DNA of 64,000 nucleotides from Branchiostoma lanceolatum (GCF_035083965.1 NC_089727.1:14460769-14524768); one strand, 5' to 3'. Positions 39,207 through 51,715 are shown, counted from the stretch's first letter. Notes: generated by a model not told the origin, from the sequence alone. A program made the numbers and translations.

Positions 39207-42200
39207 TTACTTCTTGTTTGTTTTCTCTTTCTTGTTCATTTGGTGCCGAGGGAATTTATCTGGGATGCCTTTGAACCTGGGCAGCATTGGAGCCGGATAA
39301 CAATGGAAATCCTTGTCCCTTTTCGGGAACTTAAACTTGATAGTGGCTTTAAAGCGATACGTTTTCGATGTCATATCGGATGGGTCATCGTTCCGAACAC
39401 AGGGCATCTCTTCAAGACAATACACTGGATCTGATCCCCTGCGACTAAATCTGCCCTCATCATATGGGTTCTCGCTGATGTCATCAAGGTAGTAAGTTTC
39501 TCTTATATCACGGCCCTCCTGATGAAGTCTGTCTTGCAGCTTGTTGTAAAGCCTGCTGCGACGTGGCGGCCGCGGTTTCTTGAACTTTTTACGTCCTCTA
39601 GATCCTGTCGGCTTGTCTTCCCTAGCAACCATCTGGTTGAGCTCCTCTACCGATTCCTTACACAAATGGGCATTGTTCTCATTTTCTTGCCCTTTGCCTT
39701 CTGTAGAAGACTTCCCTTGGTAAGGGTGGAAGCGTGGCTTGGTGCAGCACTCGGCCCGTGACTTCTTATCCTTCAGTTTGGTGCTGTACCCACCAAGTCT
39801 ATTGAAGACTCCAGATTCTGACTTCTTCTCAGGAGAGTTCTCAAGTCTGGTGAAGACTGTTGTGGTATCAGTGCAGCAGCTAGGCTTGGGCACTTGAGCA
39901 CTAGATTCAAGGCTGGTGTCTACAGATGGAAGCACCTCACTACAGCTGTCCTGTACAACTCGAATGTCTGCAGCCAGCAAATCTGACTTGACTGTACTGC
40001 TATTTTGGGGCTCACCAGTGTTCTGGTCTTTTTCTGGTTTACTCTCTGGTGTTTCCTTTGCTTCTTTGGCAATGGAGGAGTTTTCGTTATCTTTGTGTTC
40101 TGTTGGCTTGACAGATGATGTGCCTTCATCCTGGCCTCCGATGCAAACCTCTAAGACAACAGCTGGACTAATTTTTGTGATAGCCTGGCTACTTACAGAC
40201 ATGCCCACGTGCACCTCTCCCATCTTATCATTACCAACTGGAGCTAATTTGACATTGTCCTCACATGTACACTCAACTGGATCCTTACCGCTGTCATCAG
40301 AAACAGCATTAGAACCAGCACATTCAGATGTGTGCTCACAAGGTAGATCCTTCTCTTTAGCTGAAGACATTTGGCTTTGATCACTTATAGCTGCACTGGT
40401 AGCATCACTTTTCTGTTCTCTACCCTGCATGCTTGTTTCCTCTTCTTTTTCTGAAGTAGGGATTTGGTTTTGACTTGTTTCAGAGGAAGATGCATTCAAT
40501 ACCATGGAATCATTACACACTTCTAAAGACCCTGCATTTTCTTTATCACTCTGGATTACTGCTTCTGCCAATGCTTTCTCTAATAGTTCCCTCAGGTCAT
40601 GGCCCAAGTCATTATGTAAATCGTCCTTGCAGACTAATTCTACTGGCTTCTCAGATAGAACATTGGCACTGGTAGCTGACAATGGCAAATCTTTTGAATC
40701 TGTTCCTTTAGGTTCCCCCTCACTGGCATCTTTACTGACAGTCTCCTGGGAATCAATTCTTGAAGGCAATTTTTCTGATCCCTCAGGAGTAAGTCCAGCA
40801 TGTTCAGGTCGTGCAGATTCTGAACCAACCTTAGCAGCTTCATCACAAGTGATAGCTGCAGTACCAGTGAAACTAGGTGGAGCTGCTTCCTTCACAACTG
40901 CTACTGTACTCTCACACTCCATCAGTTCTTCTGAGTCGTCTGGTTTACTGTCTTTCACAAATACTGAAATATTTGAACTTGCAGACTTGTTCGTCTTCAA
41001 TAGGGTTGGTGACTGATGCTGACATGGCAATATGATGAATGAAGCTTTCACAGAGGGGCTTGATACAGGTGTAGCCTGCCTGGTCTGTGAGTCATTACCA
41101 CCAACCTGAACTTCGCTATCAGAATCAACAACCTCGTCCACCGTCTCATAACCAGACATGTTGTCACTACCATGATCCTCGCCCTCCAGTGCTGCTGATG
41201 TTGACATCACACTAGTGTTTGCGTCGTTATACAAAAGTCGTTCTTGTGCTATGATTTCGTCCATGGGATTTCCCAAGTGTAATGCTTCTGCATTTTCATT
41301 GTAGAAGTCTTCCTCTTCAAGCATACTTTGGAAGGTTGTCTTCAGATCGGAACTTTCCCCAGGCAAAGTGACAGGACCAGTGACGTTAAAAGTCAGATCT
41401 AGAGTATCCAAGTCCTCTTCCATCATTGACATTTTAGGTCCTATGTTACTGATATGATCATCTGTCAACACTACTTGCCGTCTACTCGTATCTTCTTCTG
41501 TTTGTTCTGTTTCCTCCAATGTCTGCTTTTCAGTCATGATGTCTTCCATGTCATGTTGGGATATGTCCCCTTTACATGCATCTGAGCCAAGAAAATGTAC
41601 TTCCATGTCATGTTGGGATATGTCCCCTTTACATGCATCTGAGTCAAGAAAATGTACTTCCATATCATGTTGGGATATGTCCCCTTTACAAGCATCTGAG
41701 GCAAGAAAATGTACTTCAACTGGCTCCATGCACACCACTGTCTCTGACGTTTTCTGCTGTTGCTGCCTTTTGGCCCTAGATTTGCTCAACTTTTCTGACA
41801 AGTCAGTTACTTCTGTGCCTGGCCCTGTCACCAACACCTCAGAGCCTCCTTCAACTTCAACAGGATCCTTAAAAATACATGTTTCTTTTGGTTGTGATGG
41901 TGGCATTTCTTCTTGCTGCAGTTTCTCAGACAACTTTGGACGGGGAACCTTTACCTCTATAGGAGTAATTTCCAGGAGGCTGGACAACTCATCTTCAATG
42001 TCATTTGATACTTTAGCTTTTTTCCTGCCACTGCCCTGGCCATCATTTGAACCATTACTATCACTTGATTTCTTTCTTCGTTTGGACCTCCTCTTTCTCT
42101 TGGTGGCATCAGAAGAATGAGCCTCTTCTACACTGGTAGATTTTTCTTTAGCATCAACATTATTTTGCGGTTTTCCCTGGGTGTTTCGTGCCATAGTGTT

Positions 42201-45200
42201 TGCTTGTACAGTAGGCTTGGACTCTCCTTTGAGCACAACCAGTCTTTCATTCTGTTCATGGCCACGATTGGAACTTTTGGGAGTTTCATGCTTCTTGTTC
42301 TTAGACGACTTCTGATGCCGAGTTGTACTGCTACTTTTGGCTACAACAGACTTTGTCTTCCCTTTGCTTTTCGCTGCAACAGACTTAACTGAATTACTTC
42401 GTCTTTCTGCAACTGATTTAAGCTTTTTACACGGAACATCAGGACCAGATTCTGCCACTGAGTCAAACAATGTGACCTTGGTGTCCAACTTTGAGACAGT
42501 CACTTTCAGTTTACTTGGTTGTGTCTGCTCTGTCTCGGTTTCCTGGGTCTCTTCCACCTTCAGCAGATGCTCCAGCAGCCTATTTTTAGAATCTGGTGAT
42601 AACGGCTTTTGAGCATCATAAACAAGCCTGACATCATCCTCGGCAGCCTCTACCTTGTTGGGGATGCAGATTTCCAGATCTCCATCTTTAATAGGAGACT
42701 TTTTACTTGTGTCCTTTTGGCGAGCAGGTGACCTGTCCCAAACAATCCTCTTGATTGCTGTCTTTTTCTGTGGTTTGGACATTTCTGCCTTGTTTAGCAG
42801 TATGTTTTTAGCAGTTGGAGCTACAAAAGTCTGTTTTTCTTCAGAATCTAATATTACAACTTTTTGCTGTGCTGGAAACACAATTGTATTCTTGTTCTTA
42901 CTTCTGTGATCTGGAGAGCGGTCCCAGACAATAGGCTTTATCTTCTGTTTTGGTCTTATTGTGTCTGATTTGACAGCGCATTCTGGACTGGGATTCCTTT
43001 CGACTTTCTTGTTCTGCTGCAGGAACTCATAATCTGCACTGCTTGGTGGACTGGTACCCTGTGCCTCATTTTTCAAACTGTTGCTGCTAAGGAATGTACT
43101 GGAGCTTTCTTGTACATCACTCCTGTTCTCAGAACCATGGTCTTCAGCACTATGAGATGTGCATATAACAGACTGCTGATTTCTCTGCTTGTCTTGTGGG
43201 GCTTGACACTTGTCAGGAACATCGGTGGCCTGTTCTGCTTGAGGAGATTTAAGAGACACTTCTGTGGAGCTCTTAAGGGAACCACCTACATTACTGTTCT
43301 CAGTAGGGACAGCTTTCCTTCCTATGTCTCCAACATTTTCCTTTTCGTTCCTATTAACTACAGCAGATTCCCTAAGACCATCAGTAGCAGAAGTTACCGG
43401 TCCATTCAATTCTCTTAACAACTGATTTCTTGTATCTATCAACTCTCTGAGGTCACATAATGCACTTATGTCTGGATTATAGGAACACTTCTGTCTTACT
43501 ATTGGCATACTAGCTAAAGACTTTGGAGGAGTCTCACAGCTATCTGCAGGATTTGGCCAAACATCAATGACTTCAAACTGTGGATCAGTATCCATTGGGT
43601 CATCTTCTAAACTTTCCGTCACATTTCCGACATCCTGGTCGACTAAATCTACTTCTTCTTCAGGTGTTACACACAGATCAATGATCACATCATCACCAAC
43701 ATAGATACAGTCTGTAGGTTTGTTTGACACTCCCATAACACAGTCCTTTGTCATACAAGATGGTTGTCTGTTCTTGTTCATAGCATCTTTGGAAGGGGAA
43801 CACTTGCTGCCATTTTCTTGTGACTCAATTCCAATTTCAGCAGTATCTGATGGCCCCAGGAAGCCTGTTTGTTCCACAATATCTGTATCACCAGTTTCTT
43901 GAGGTCCTGTTTCCTTTACTTCTGAAAAAGGACTGTGGCAATCCACCTCATGAGTACCTTTACCTTCATTGCAACATCTTGCCACAACACAGGACTCTTG
44001 ATCCATTGGAGCACACACATCTAGAGTGTCTTCAGCTTTGTTCAGCTCTTCATCAAAAAGCATGGTGGTACCATCAAAGTCCTCATGGATGCCATTTATG
44101 ACTGGCAACTCTGTATTCTCGACGTCACTGGTATCAAAATTCTCCCTAGGTCCCTTGTCCTGTGGCAGCTCTTCATTGCTTGAACAGAAGTGCTGATCAT
44201 CGTCCTCAGATAGGTAAGCTGTAATTTCTGACAGCACACTTTCCACGTCATTATCTTCTGTGACTTCAGTCCCTACAACCGAGGGTTCTGTTGAACCTGA
44301 TTCTCCAAGACACTGATCTAAGTCTTTGAGAATGGATAATACATCACCGTCCACTTCTTTGCAATGCTGACTTTTGAAATCATCTTTCCCACTTTGGGGC
44401 TTCAGTAGACCTGTCCCTTCAGCTGTGGTATGGTTACTATCATGGCTAGAAATGACACTCTCCAATGTGTCAGTCTTTGCACATGATGAAATGCAACAGG
44501 ATTCTTCTTTTCCAGTTAAAACGGGTGGATTGGAATCTACACTATTTGCGGCATCCCAGTCTTCCGGAGGAGTCAGTTCTCTTAATATCAAGTCAACTAC
44601 TTCCTCAGCATCTTTTGGGCTTTGTTTTAACACCACTGAACTACCAGTGTCAACTGCATTGTCACATGTTTGCTGTTTTGTGGGGGTCATGTCCACACTT
44701 ACAGCTACATTCTCACCATGAGTTTCTGCTTCTAACAACAGTGTCTCCGCCATGCTTCTTTCAATCTACCAAGGTTTTTATATTACTTTCCGTTCAATGG
44801 TGGTCTACTACCACATACCTTAACCATACACATTTTTCTTGCATTCTTTAAAAACTACCACATAATACAGTCATTTCTATGTTCAATAATCAATCGTCAA
44901 ACCACAATTCTAATATTTACAAATGTTCCTGAAAGTTGTCCTAGCTTTGTAGCCTGGTTTTATCTGTTCACAGCACAGCAAGAATGGAGACGGCAACTTT
45001 CGCTATCAGCTGACTTGCCTTTCTACAAATTGTAGTCCATGAAAAGTACACGTCAAGCATCAGCACTGTATCGGCACAGAAACAATAGTCTGAAACAAAA
45101 ACAGGAACCATACAGTCATCAGGACGATGTCAATGTTAGGAATGAGCACAGATTTTTTGTACTCATGTCTCATGCAACTATAAGTATAAACGATTGTCTG

Positions 45201-45567
45201 CTGTGCGAGATGGTTAAAGCTGGAAGTTGTCTGGTAAATTTTAATTTGCGCAATCATGACTTCCAGCAAATGTTGGAATGGGTGCAATGTAGCCGAGTTG
45301 CAGGTTATAACTTAAGTAGACTCAGTGAGGAGAAAAATATCAGTTATAGTAACTTAAACATTAACGTTATCATCTCAAGTATCCAACTTTGACTTACCTG
45401 AGCTCTGAGCAGAAAACAGAGTACACCTTTCTCACCTTCCCGATAGTGCCAATGAACCAGACGTCATCTCCTCCGCATACTTTCTGAGTGAAAAGAAGGC
45501 CATCATTCCAGAAACTCTTTAGCTGTGTAATGTAATGTTCTTCTATGACTCGGGAACTGGCCTCCAT
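39207..45567 (-). CDS. Very large low-complexity nuclear-type protein, two exons, family not recognised
   Basis: Exon 1 (45567-45398) encodes MEASSRVIEEHYITQLKSFW... through FIGTIGKVRKVYSV and ends phase 2 at donor GTAAGT. The giant second exon runs to TAA at 39207. An acceptor at 44758 (TTGAAAG/AAGCATGG) would join in frame, giving about 1,900 residues. A second acceptor at 44766 is stronger but out of phase, so the join is uncertain; the ATG at 44753 might also be used alone. The large exon is acidic, S/T/E/K-rich and probably disordered. It has two WDRSP motifs (VWDRSPDHRS, VWDRSPARQK), a strong nuclear-localisation stretch (KRKRRSKRRKK), a triple 19-residue repeat, and a basic, more ordered C-terminus (RPPRRSRLYNKLQDRLHQEG, then YYLDDISENPYDEG). 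I would look for conservation in exon 1 and at the C-terminus. Function unknown. Confidence 0.75.
41528..41716 (-). repeat. Triple in-frame 57-bp coding repeat
   Basis: Within the large exon, three consecutive units read MEVHFLxSDACKGDISQHD with only one or two residue changes between copies. Near-identity at the DNA level points to recent tandem duplication or homogenisation inside an otherwise low-complexity protein (about residues 1015-1075 of the exon-2 frame). Confidence 0.9.
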
Positions 45568-47272
45568 TTTTAAAACACCCAGTTTAATGGCAAAACAACT
45601 TACACGTCTCGAACTTACTAAGCTTTAAAGAAACAGGCGAATTATCAAATTTCCTGCTCATGTTAACACAAAGGTTACTAGGACTGCCAGGCATGATATA
45701 TATACAACGCTTCTCTTTAATTTTGATCAAAGCCAAACAGAATCTGAAATATTTGAAAATTTTGAGAACTGGTGACGCCATGCAGTCTTGTCTCCCCAAA
45801 ACAACAGAATACAGGAATTACCCAATTCAACAGGCAGTCAGTGGCCACAGCTAGTCTCGCCCGAAGGTCTGAGGACGTCTTTTGTGGCTGACAACAATAA
45901 ATTATCCCAATATTCGACAGGTTTCTCTGATAAAACCAAATAGATCGTCAAACCGGAACATTCTACAAAATTTCCCGCCAAGATGGCGATTGGTAGAGTG
46001 CATTATCTTTGAAGGGAAGGAAATGTTTAAAATAGAATTCAAAAATTGTACAAAGATAAAGGCAGCAAAACATCTTTTATTTGAACGTTTTACTTTAAAT
46101 GATATGATATGTTATATTTTGAATATCTGTAAGCCTTACTATATCTTTAATTGAATCCTAGTAAAATATTGTATTTTCGCTGTCACCCCTAGACTCAACG
46201 TCTATAATAAGCTCTTCCAAGAACACTGCAACGACTCGCCAGGTGGCGCTTTTGTTGGTAAACAACTGTTGTCATTTTAATCATACACCAGCACCTTCAA
46301 AAAGAGCTTTCAATCTCATTCACATCAAATAGCTATATTAAGTACTACAGGAAGAAATCAAGGATTGAATCAAGCAAAAGGGAAGCTGGTGCCCAACAAG
46401 ACATTATTTATGGTCGTTTGTTATACCAAACAATGGATCTTTAATACAAGAACGGCCATCTACAGTATTAAACGCACCTTTAACTATGCCAGAAGCTGCA
46501 CAATGTCACTTTGACTGAGTCTTGGTGCCAAGATCTCTCTTTTTTTAAATTCATGGAATAGTTTTGGTAACCTCTTCGCCGGCTCGTTTTCATGCAGAAT
46601 TGCAGATACAGTTGCATGGTTGGCACCAACTGAAATTTTTCTTGCACAAGATGTCCAGATGAATAACAGGGGGACCATATCGATAGATAAAAATGAGAAG
46701 TTGACAATATTGCAAACAAATCCTAATGTAACTTTGATTCATTAGTACGGTTACCGTTCGCTGTATGTGTGCAAGTTGCGTTCCGAGATGTATCACTGGA
46801 AGAATTGTAACAGTTAGTATATCAGTGTAATGGTAAAAGGACAGCCTTGTGTCACATATTGAATTCCTGTGGATCAATTGAACTTTCTCGAAGAAAACTG
46901 TGAAGACGCTTCCCGGTCAATACGCAGGCGATATCTGATCTGTGATATAGTCCATATCCGCAAGGCGGCGCTTTCCGCCGTACCATCACTGTGCCCTTTC
47001 CTTGGTGCTGAAATGCAAATCTTTCGATTCGTCTTTGCCTTGAGAATGTCAAGTCCGCTATCGGGTGATAGAAACGTTAACTTCACTCAATATTTCATTT
47101 TCCTGGTTACAAATTACTTGGATGAAGGAACGAATTAACCATAATGTGGTCGTAGGGGCTTAACACTATCTACGCATGTGACATATGGGGCGTAGCATAA
47201 TTCAATCAGAGTCAGGCTTCATGTGAAACCTCAATATCTGCAGTAATCGAAAAAGAGGAACGAAAACATTTG
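45568..47272. other. Promoter side of the large gene and empty intergenic DNA
   Basis: Contains an adjoining E2F/YY1-type motif at 45971-45988 (TTTCCCGCC next to AAGATGGCG). The rest shows only short ORFs; the one at 46484-46678 (minus) has a fairly protein-like tail but no supporting splice structure. Confidence 0.4.
45971..45988. promoter_or_regulatory. Adjacent E2F and YY1-like sites
   Basis: TTTCCCGCC directly followed by AAGATGGCG, about 400 bp upstream of the minus-strand start at 45567. A common pairing in housekeeping and cell-cycle promoters; motif evidence only. Confidence 0.4.
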
Positions 47273-48290
47273 CAGGAAAGATATCCGGCATTCTGGGATG
47301 ACATGGCACATCGAGACCTTGACAGAGCCATTCAGCTACAGAAGTTGAACTTGAATGTGGCCAAGAATGTGGAGTTGTATGTGGGGGACGGCATGAGTGT
47401 AACCACTGTGACCGTGGAGCGTATTCTAAAGTAATAAGATTGTTGTTTTTGAGGAGAATGTATGCAAGACCCCATTCATATCATAGCCGGCTATCTTAGC
47501 CCAATATGAACCAGGAGGTGGTTTCAATTTAACCTGATAAAACCCTCATTTATCCGGTTAAACTGCGTTCACATTGGGTTAAATTAGCCGGTTAAACTAC
47601 ATCAACTGGATCAATCAATGTAAAAGACATGCCACATATTGTAATCTGTCCCACTGTGTCTAAATAGGGAAGACCTATTAGTACTTTGGTTTTGAAGTTC
47701 TGGACCGAAAGCCGATGACAAGTCTGCATGGGGGCAATGGGCCAGGCTACAGTCTGTCTGGTACACGGAGGACATCACGAATATCGACACAGGTCTGTTC
47801 ACAAGTAACGTTATTCTACCAAGGATCCTTTTACTGTAAATGCAGAAATGTTCACGGTTTTCGCAGTGAACTCTTTACCGCAAAGTTTAAACGCAGGCGA
47901 AAATTGTTTCCATTATGTGACTGTAGCGCCACTATTGTTTCAAACACCAACTTAAAACCACCGCAAACACTTCATTTTCTCTCTAGATACCGCGAAATCA
48001 AATCCCCGCGAACATTTCTGCATTTACAGTACCCCCCTTTTAAAAGTAATTTGCCAGTGTTTTGTTCATTTTTGAGTGATTAATATTACGTGTATATGAA
48101 AGACCTAGAAAATTCGAACAAGTGAGGAATGAACATGCCTTTTTTTCTCAGGAAGTAAAGACTACAAACAGTAGAGTGCAGTCCCTTTGAGAGGATGTAC
48201 CCATCTTTGCTGGGGGACCCATGGCGTCCATGAACAAAACTACATCGCACATGTCATGCAGTATGCAGCGCGTCTCGTAGAGTATCACGA
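47273..48290 (+). pseudogene. Alkaline phosphatase pseudogene (fragmented)
   Basis: Three alkaline-phosphatase segments survive in order. At 47290-47433: FWDDMAHRDLDRAIQLQKLN, then VAKNVELYVGDGMSVTTVTV and ERILK, the N-terminal block around the metal-binding Asp and GDGMG motif; it ends at TAA where a donor is expected. At about 47700-47793: the late block NGPGYSLSGTR, with a frameshift before DITNIDT. At 48151-48275: an exon with acceptor tttctcag, SKDYKQ interrupted by TAG, then SAVPL, a frameshift near DVPIFAGGPMA, and HEQNYIAHVMQYAA. The central two-thirds, including the catalytic Ser, is absent. Exon-like boundaries suggest decay of a genuine gene copy and not a retrocopy. A MITE sits between the second and third fragments. 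Confidence 0.85.
47834..48029. mobile_element. MITE with TA flanks in the phosphatase pseudogene
   Basis: Inverted termini CTGTAAATGCAGAAATGTTC (left) and its complement ending at 48029 (right) are flanked by TA on each side, giving a 196-bp non-coding element. A TA target duplication is typical of Tc1/mariner-type or PIF-like elements. A degraded sister lies at 31136-31358. Confidence 0.75.
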
Positions 48291-48688
48291 AAACTTTTTC
48301 AATTGTTTCAATAATGTCTAGTTGACAGTCATAAATTGTGTCATTTTTTTGGCTGAGACTGAGGGCCTCAAAGTTAGTACAGCTTAAAGATTTAAGTTAA
48401 AATAGTTTGTGCCTCAAAAGGCTGTAAATTCAACTTTAACGGCAATTTTTTTTTACAAAGTTGCGGATTTCGGAACTTGTACATTCCAAAATATTTGAAT
48501 AGTAACGTGACATGTTTTAGTAGTACATTACATCAATACATCTCAGTCCTATTTAGCTTATGCAACTTATTTACATAATGTAACATTACACCTCTGTGCA
48601 GACAATAAAGGTCAATAAAGCAATACCATTATCATCTTGACTCAAATGTACTTGAATTGTTTTTTCTTTCCATCTCTCCCGATCGTAG

Positions 48689-49434
48689 ATCCTCCATAGC
48701 TCTAGGTGTTCAAATCCTCAGCACGCATCCTCACAGAGGGTCTGCCTTCCTTGATCCCTTGATCGACGGGTAAGTGGAAATACCCTGCTTCGTCACCCAA
48801 AACTAAAGGAGACCTTTATTTAGCTTGAAAAACAGGATTACAGCAACCTCCTTGTTATTATAATATGATGTGAACTAATCAGAAGATCCATAGATTGACA
48901 AGAAGTCCGGTTGTTCCTATGTTCATAAACGTTCGACGTAGGAAGATACCCACAAAGTCCCACATGATCCCATAGAATTCCATGTTCTCTACACGCCAAG
49001 TGTGATAAGGCGACTGGGCAGGGTGAGAAGTCTGGGATAGATCAAGGTTTCGACCACGCCCATCCGACATTGGTATGTTCCATGTTTACAGAGGAGGGAT
49101 TCTATTTCTTCCTAACTCATAAGATGGTTGCAACATAAAACGATCGGAAAACGTTTTCGAATACATATTTAACTAAATTCTTGTCCTATGTTGGGTAGGT
49201 TTCATGGAAAAATGTCAGTTTGATTGTGTTTATAAAATAACCCCCCACCCATATCATATTTTTACATGTCCCAAAGACAAACTTTGACCTTTCAGGGTGA
49301 TTCCCGCGCTTTTTGGTCTGAGGCTGCGCATTCCATCGGAGGAAGATTCGGGGACGGTCGGCGTGGTGTTTGTTGAGACCTTCAATCCCACAGAAGTCAG
49401 AGAAACCAACAAGCAAGGACTACTACAGGTTTAG
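48689..49434 (+). CDS. Possible two-exon gene fragment, family not recognised
   Basis: Exon 48689-48769 (acceptor gatcgtag, donor GTAAGT) reads SSIALGVQILSTHPHRGSAF then LDPLIDG. It joins in phase to 49296-49434 (acceptor tttcag), which reads VIPALFGLRLRIPSEEDSGT then VGVVFVETFNPTEVRETNKQ and stops with TAG at 49432. The join is smooth and protein-like, but there is no start codon in view and a strong donor (GTAAGA) directly follows the stop. It may be the surviving 3' exons of a gene or another relic beside the phosphatase pseudogene. Confidence 0.35.
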
Positions 49435-49574
49435 GTAAGAATCCCTACTTGTATTTGTAAGGTACCTTGTCAAACCAGGGAGCTTTTAACTCTATTGCAA
49501 ATGAAGAAATTATGCTGTAACGTTATAGTTAAACCTTGGTTAAACGTTACCCATATTGTTTTCTAGGAAAACCG

Positions 49575-49803
49575 TAGCCTCTACCAGGCTCGGCTGATCG
49601 CTGGGAAAATACTAGTAGACTGTAGAAATCGGCCAAATAGAGTGAATAGTATGCTAAGGGTAGTCCGCTATGCAGGGGAGGTCAATAGGCGACCATAGGA
49701 TATTGACCTTCCCTGCATAGCGGACTACCCTTGGCATACTATTCACTCTATTTGGCCGATTTCTACTATTTTCCCAGCGATCAGCGGAGCCTGGTTGAGG
49801 CTA
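49575..49803. mobile_element. Fold-back transposon with 9-bp target duplication
   Basis: Inverted arms of over 100 bp (left end TAGCCTCTACCAGGCT, right end its near complement ending GAGGCTA) surround a loop of about 10 bp near 49690. The nine bases GGAAAACCG flank both sides (49566-49574 and 49804-49812). A 9-bp duplication with long arms fits Mutator-like or other fold-back elements. No coding sequence. Confidence 0.85.
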
Positions 49804-50141
49804 GGAAAACCGGACGCTGCTCCATCTGTTTCCAATAGTGAGATAATGTGTTGTGCTGTGTATATCCAAGGAGATTTTATATACTAGTAGATAAAAACTC
49901 CTTGGTATATCTTATCATATATCTTATTAACGTTACATGCGAAGGAAAACGACCTGTAAGTTGTTACTAGTGTAAGGGAATATCAGGAATTTTGCTACTC
50001 TAAGCTGAGTTGAAAGTTGGTGATATGTTTACGTTGCTCGAACGCTATTTTGTCTTATGTAACGATATTGCTACAGGAAGATCTGCTTGGACATTATTCA
50101 AGTTCCCTATTGTTAGTTTTTGGTCCGCTCCGTCAGTCAGA

Positions 50142-50252
50142 GAACAATCAAAAACATAGGGCGCAAAAACAACAACATGCAAATTTCAACTCAGAGTCTG
50201 ACCTGAAATTTGCATGTTGCTGTTTCTGTGCCCTATGTTTTATTGTTGTCCT
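50142..50252. repeat. Hairpin with about 48-bp arms
   Basis: The left arm (GAACAATCAAAAACATAGGG onward) pairs with the right arm ending CCCTATGTTTTATTGTTGTC, with a loop around TCAGAGTCTGACC. Several mismatches indicate an older insertion than the neighbouring fold-back. Confidence 0.6.
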
Positions 50253-50502
50253 TAGGTTGTGAGTTTTTGTATTGTTTGTTACTTACTGTTGTGGTAATTT
50301 TGTGTAGGGATACCACTCTCATTGGCATTCTGTCTGGCACCATATGAATACACATCTAATATCTATACAATACTAGTACTAGACAAGACCCCGCATGGGG
50401 CATAGCATCTAGGACAGATTTTCAAGTATTGAAATAAGTGGCTGCAAGCTTGAAGAACCAGATTCAAGAAGCAGTGGCAGAGAATTATAACAGTTAATAG
50501 TT

Positions 50503-50660
50503 TTCTTGTATATTTCAACACTGGCACTATGATACTGTAATTCACTTTCTCTTCATGGTAGCAAAAATTCACCGTGTAAGGTTCTTGTATATTTCAACAC
50601 TGGCACTATGATACTGTAATTCACTTTCTCTTCATGGTAGCAAAAATTCACCGTGTAAGG
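50503..50660. repeat. Exact 79-bp tandem duplication
   Basis: The 79 bases starting TTCTTGTATATTTCAACACT are repeated head to tail (50503 and 50582) with no difference that I can see, so the duplication is recent or a possible assembly artefact. 50661-51700 has no further gene apart from the leader of the Kelch gene. Confidence 0.9.
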
Positions 50661-51715
50661 TTAGGAAAATAGACATTTTCACTGAACTTTAACTTCATGG
50701 TGGCAACAAATGATCTACAGAACTGATGTGTGAAGGAATCATTGATGATTACAACTTTGTAATCATTCATGATTCCTTCACATGTCAGTTATTTTTTTTT
50801 TACAACAGGTTTTTCACAGTGATAAGCTCACGGTACAGGGGGGACTGTGAAAACAGTGAACATAAACTTACAGTGAAAGAAACAAGAATTACAATAGTTT
50901 GTAAGAATCCATTGTGACCATACCCCCAGGCCCACTTCTCACAGTAATACACAGCACAAGATCATGTTCTCTCTGGACCAAACTCAGACTGCCAGACAAC
51001 GGGAGGGATGGACAATCCCATTGTATTGATTGTTTTAGGCAATTAGGGGGTATACTTCTGGATCTGGAAGTGGAACACCATCATTAAAAGTAATTTCCAG
51101 GTTCAGGCAGGGGAAAATTTGATACAAGCTTAGGCAAAGTATTGTCCAAAAATTTTTTTGACTGAATGGCCACAAGTTCTGTTCATAGTCTTTCGCTGAT
51201 GATCATGTCCTATCGGACTTTAATTTTACTTGTCAGATATTTCCAAAAGTCAATTTTAGCCAAGATGACAACAATCAGCACCGGGACGTCCCTCCTTCGT
51301 ACAGACTCAGCTGAAACACAGAAAATGAGAAATACCTATTTCGAGATCCCACTTCTCAAAGTGCTATTTAACTAGCCGTGATGTTTGGCGCTGATGTTTG
51401 TGTATGAATGTTTTTCCCTAATGGCAAAAGTCTATTGATTGTATCCGTAATGAACTAATGCTTAACTGGTGTAACAGCCCTTTAGCTTACATGCATGTAT
51501 ACAACAGACCTTGTCTGAAGTCCCATTGCATGCTGGTAGACGCAGGGCACTATGGGTACCTCGGGACAGAAAATCATTACCATGACAACATAGACTGGAC
51601 TGGTAAAGATGCACCATATAATGTATCCACCAGACAAGCTGGGTTTTTTTCTTACCTTTTGACGTTTTATACTGTAATACTTATAAAGTTTTATTTTATG
51701 TTGCAGAATTAGGAC

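Noticed and set aside
43073..44851. Several plus-strand ORFs of 60-130 codons opposite the large gene
   Set aside because: Antisense shadows of the 1,848-codon minus-strand exon.
46484..46678. Minus-strand ORF with a protein-like end (FKKREILAPRLSQSDIVQLL)
   Set aside because: No start in context, no partner exons and an overlapping competing frame; too weak to annotate.
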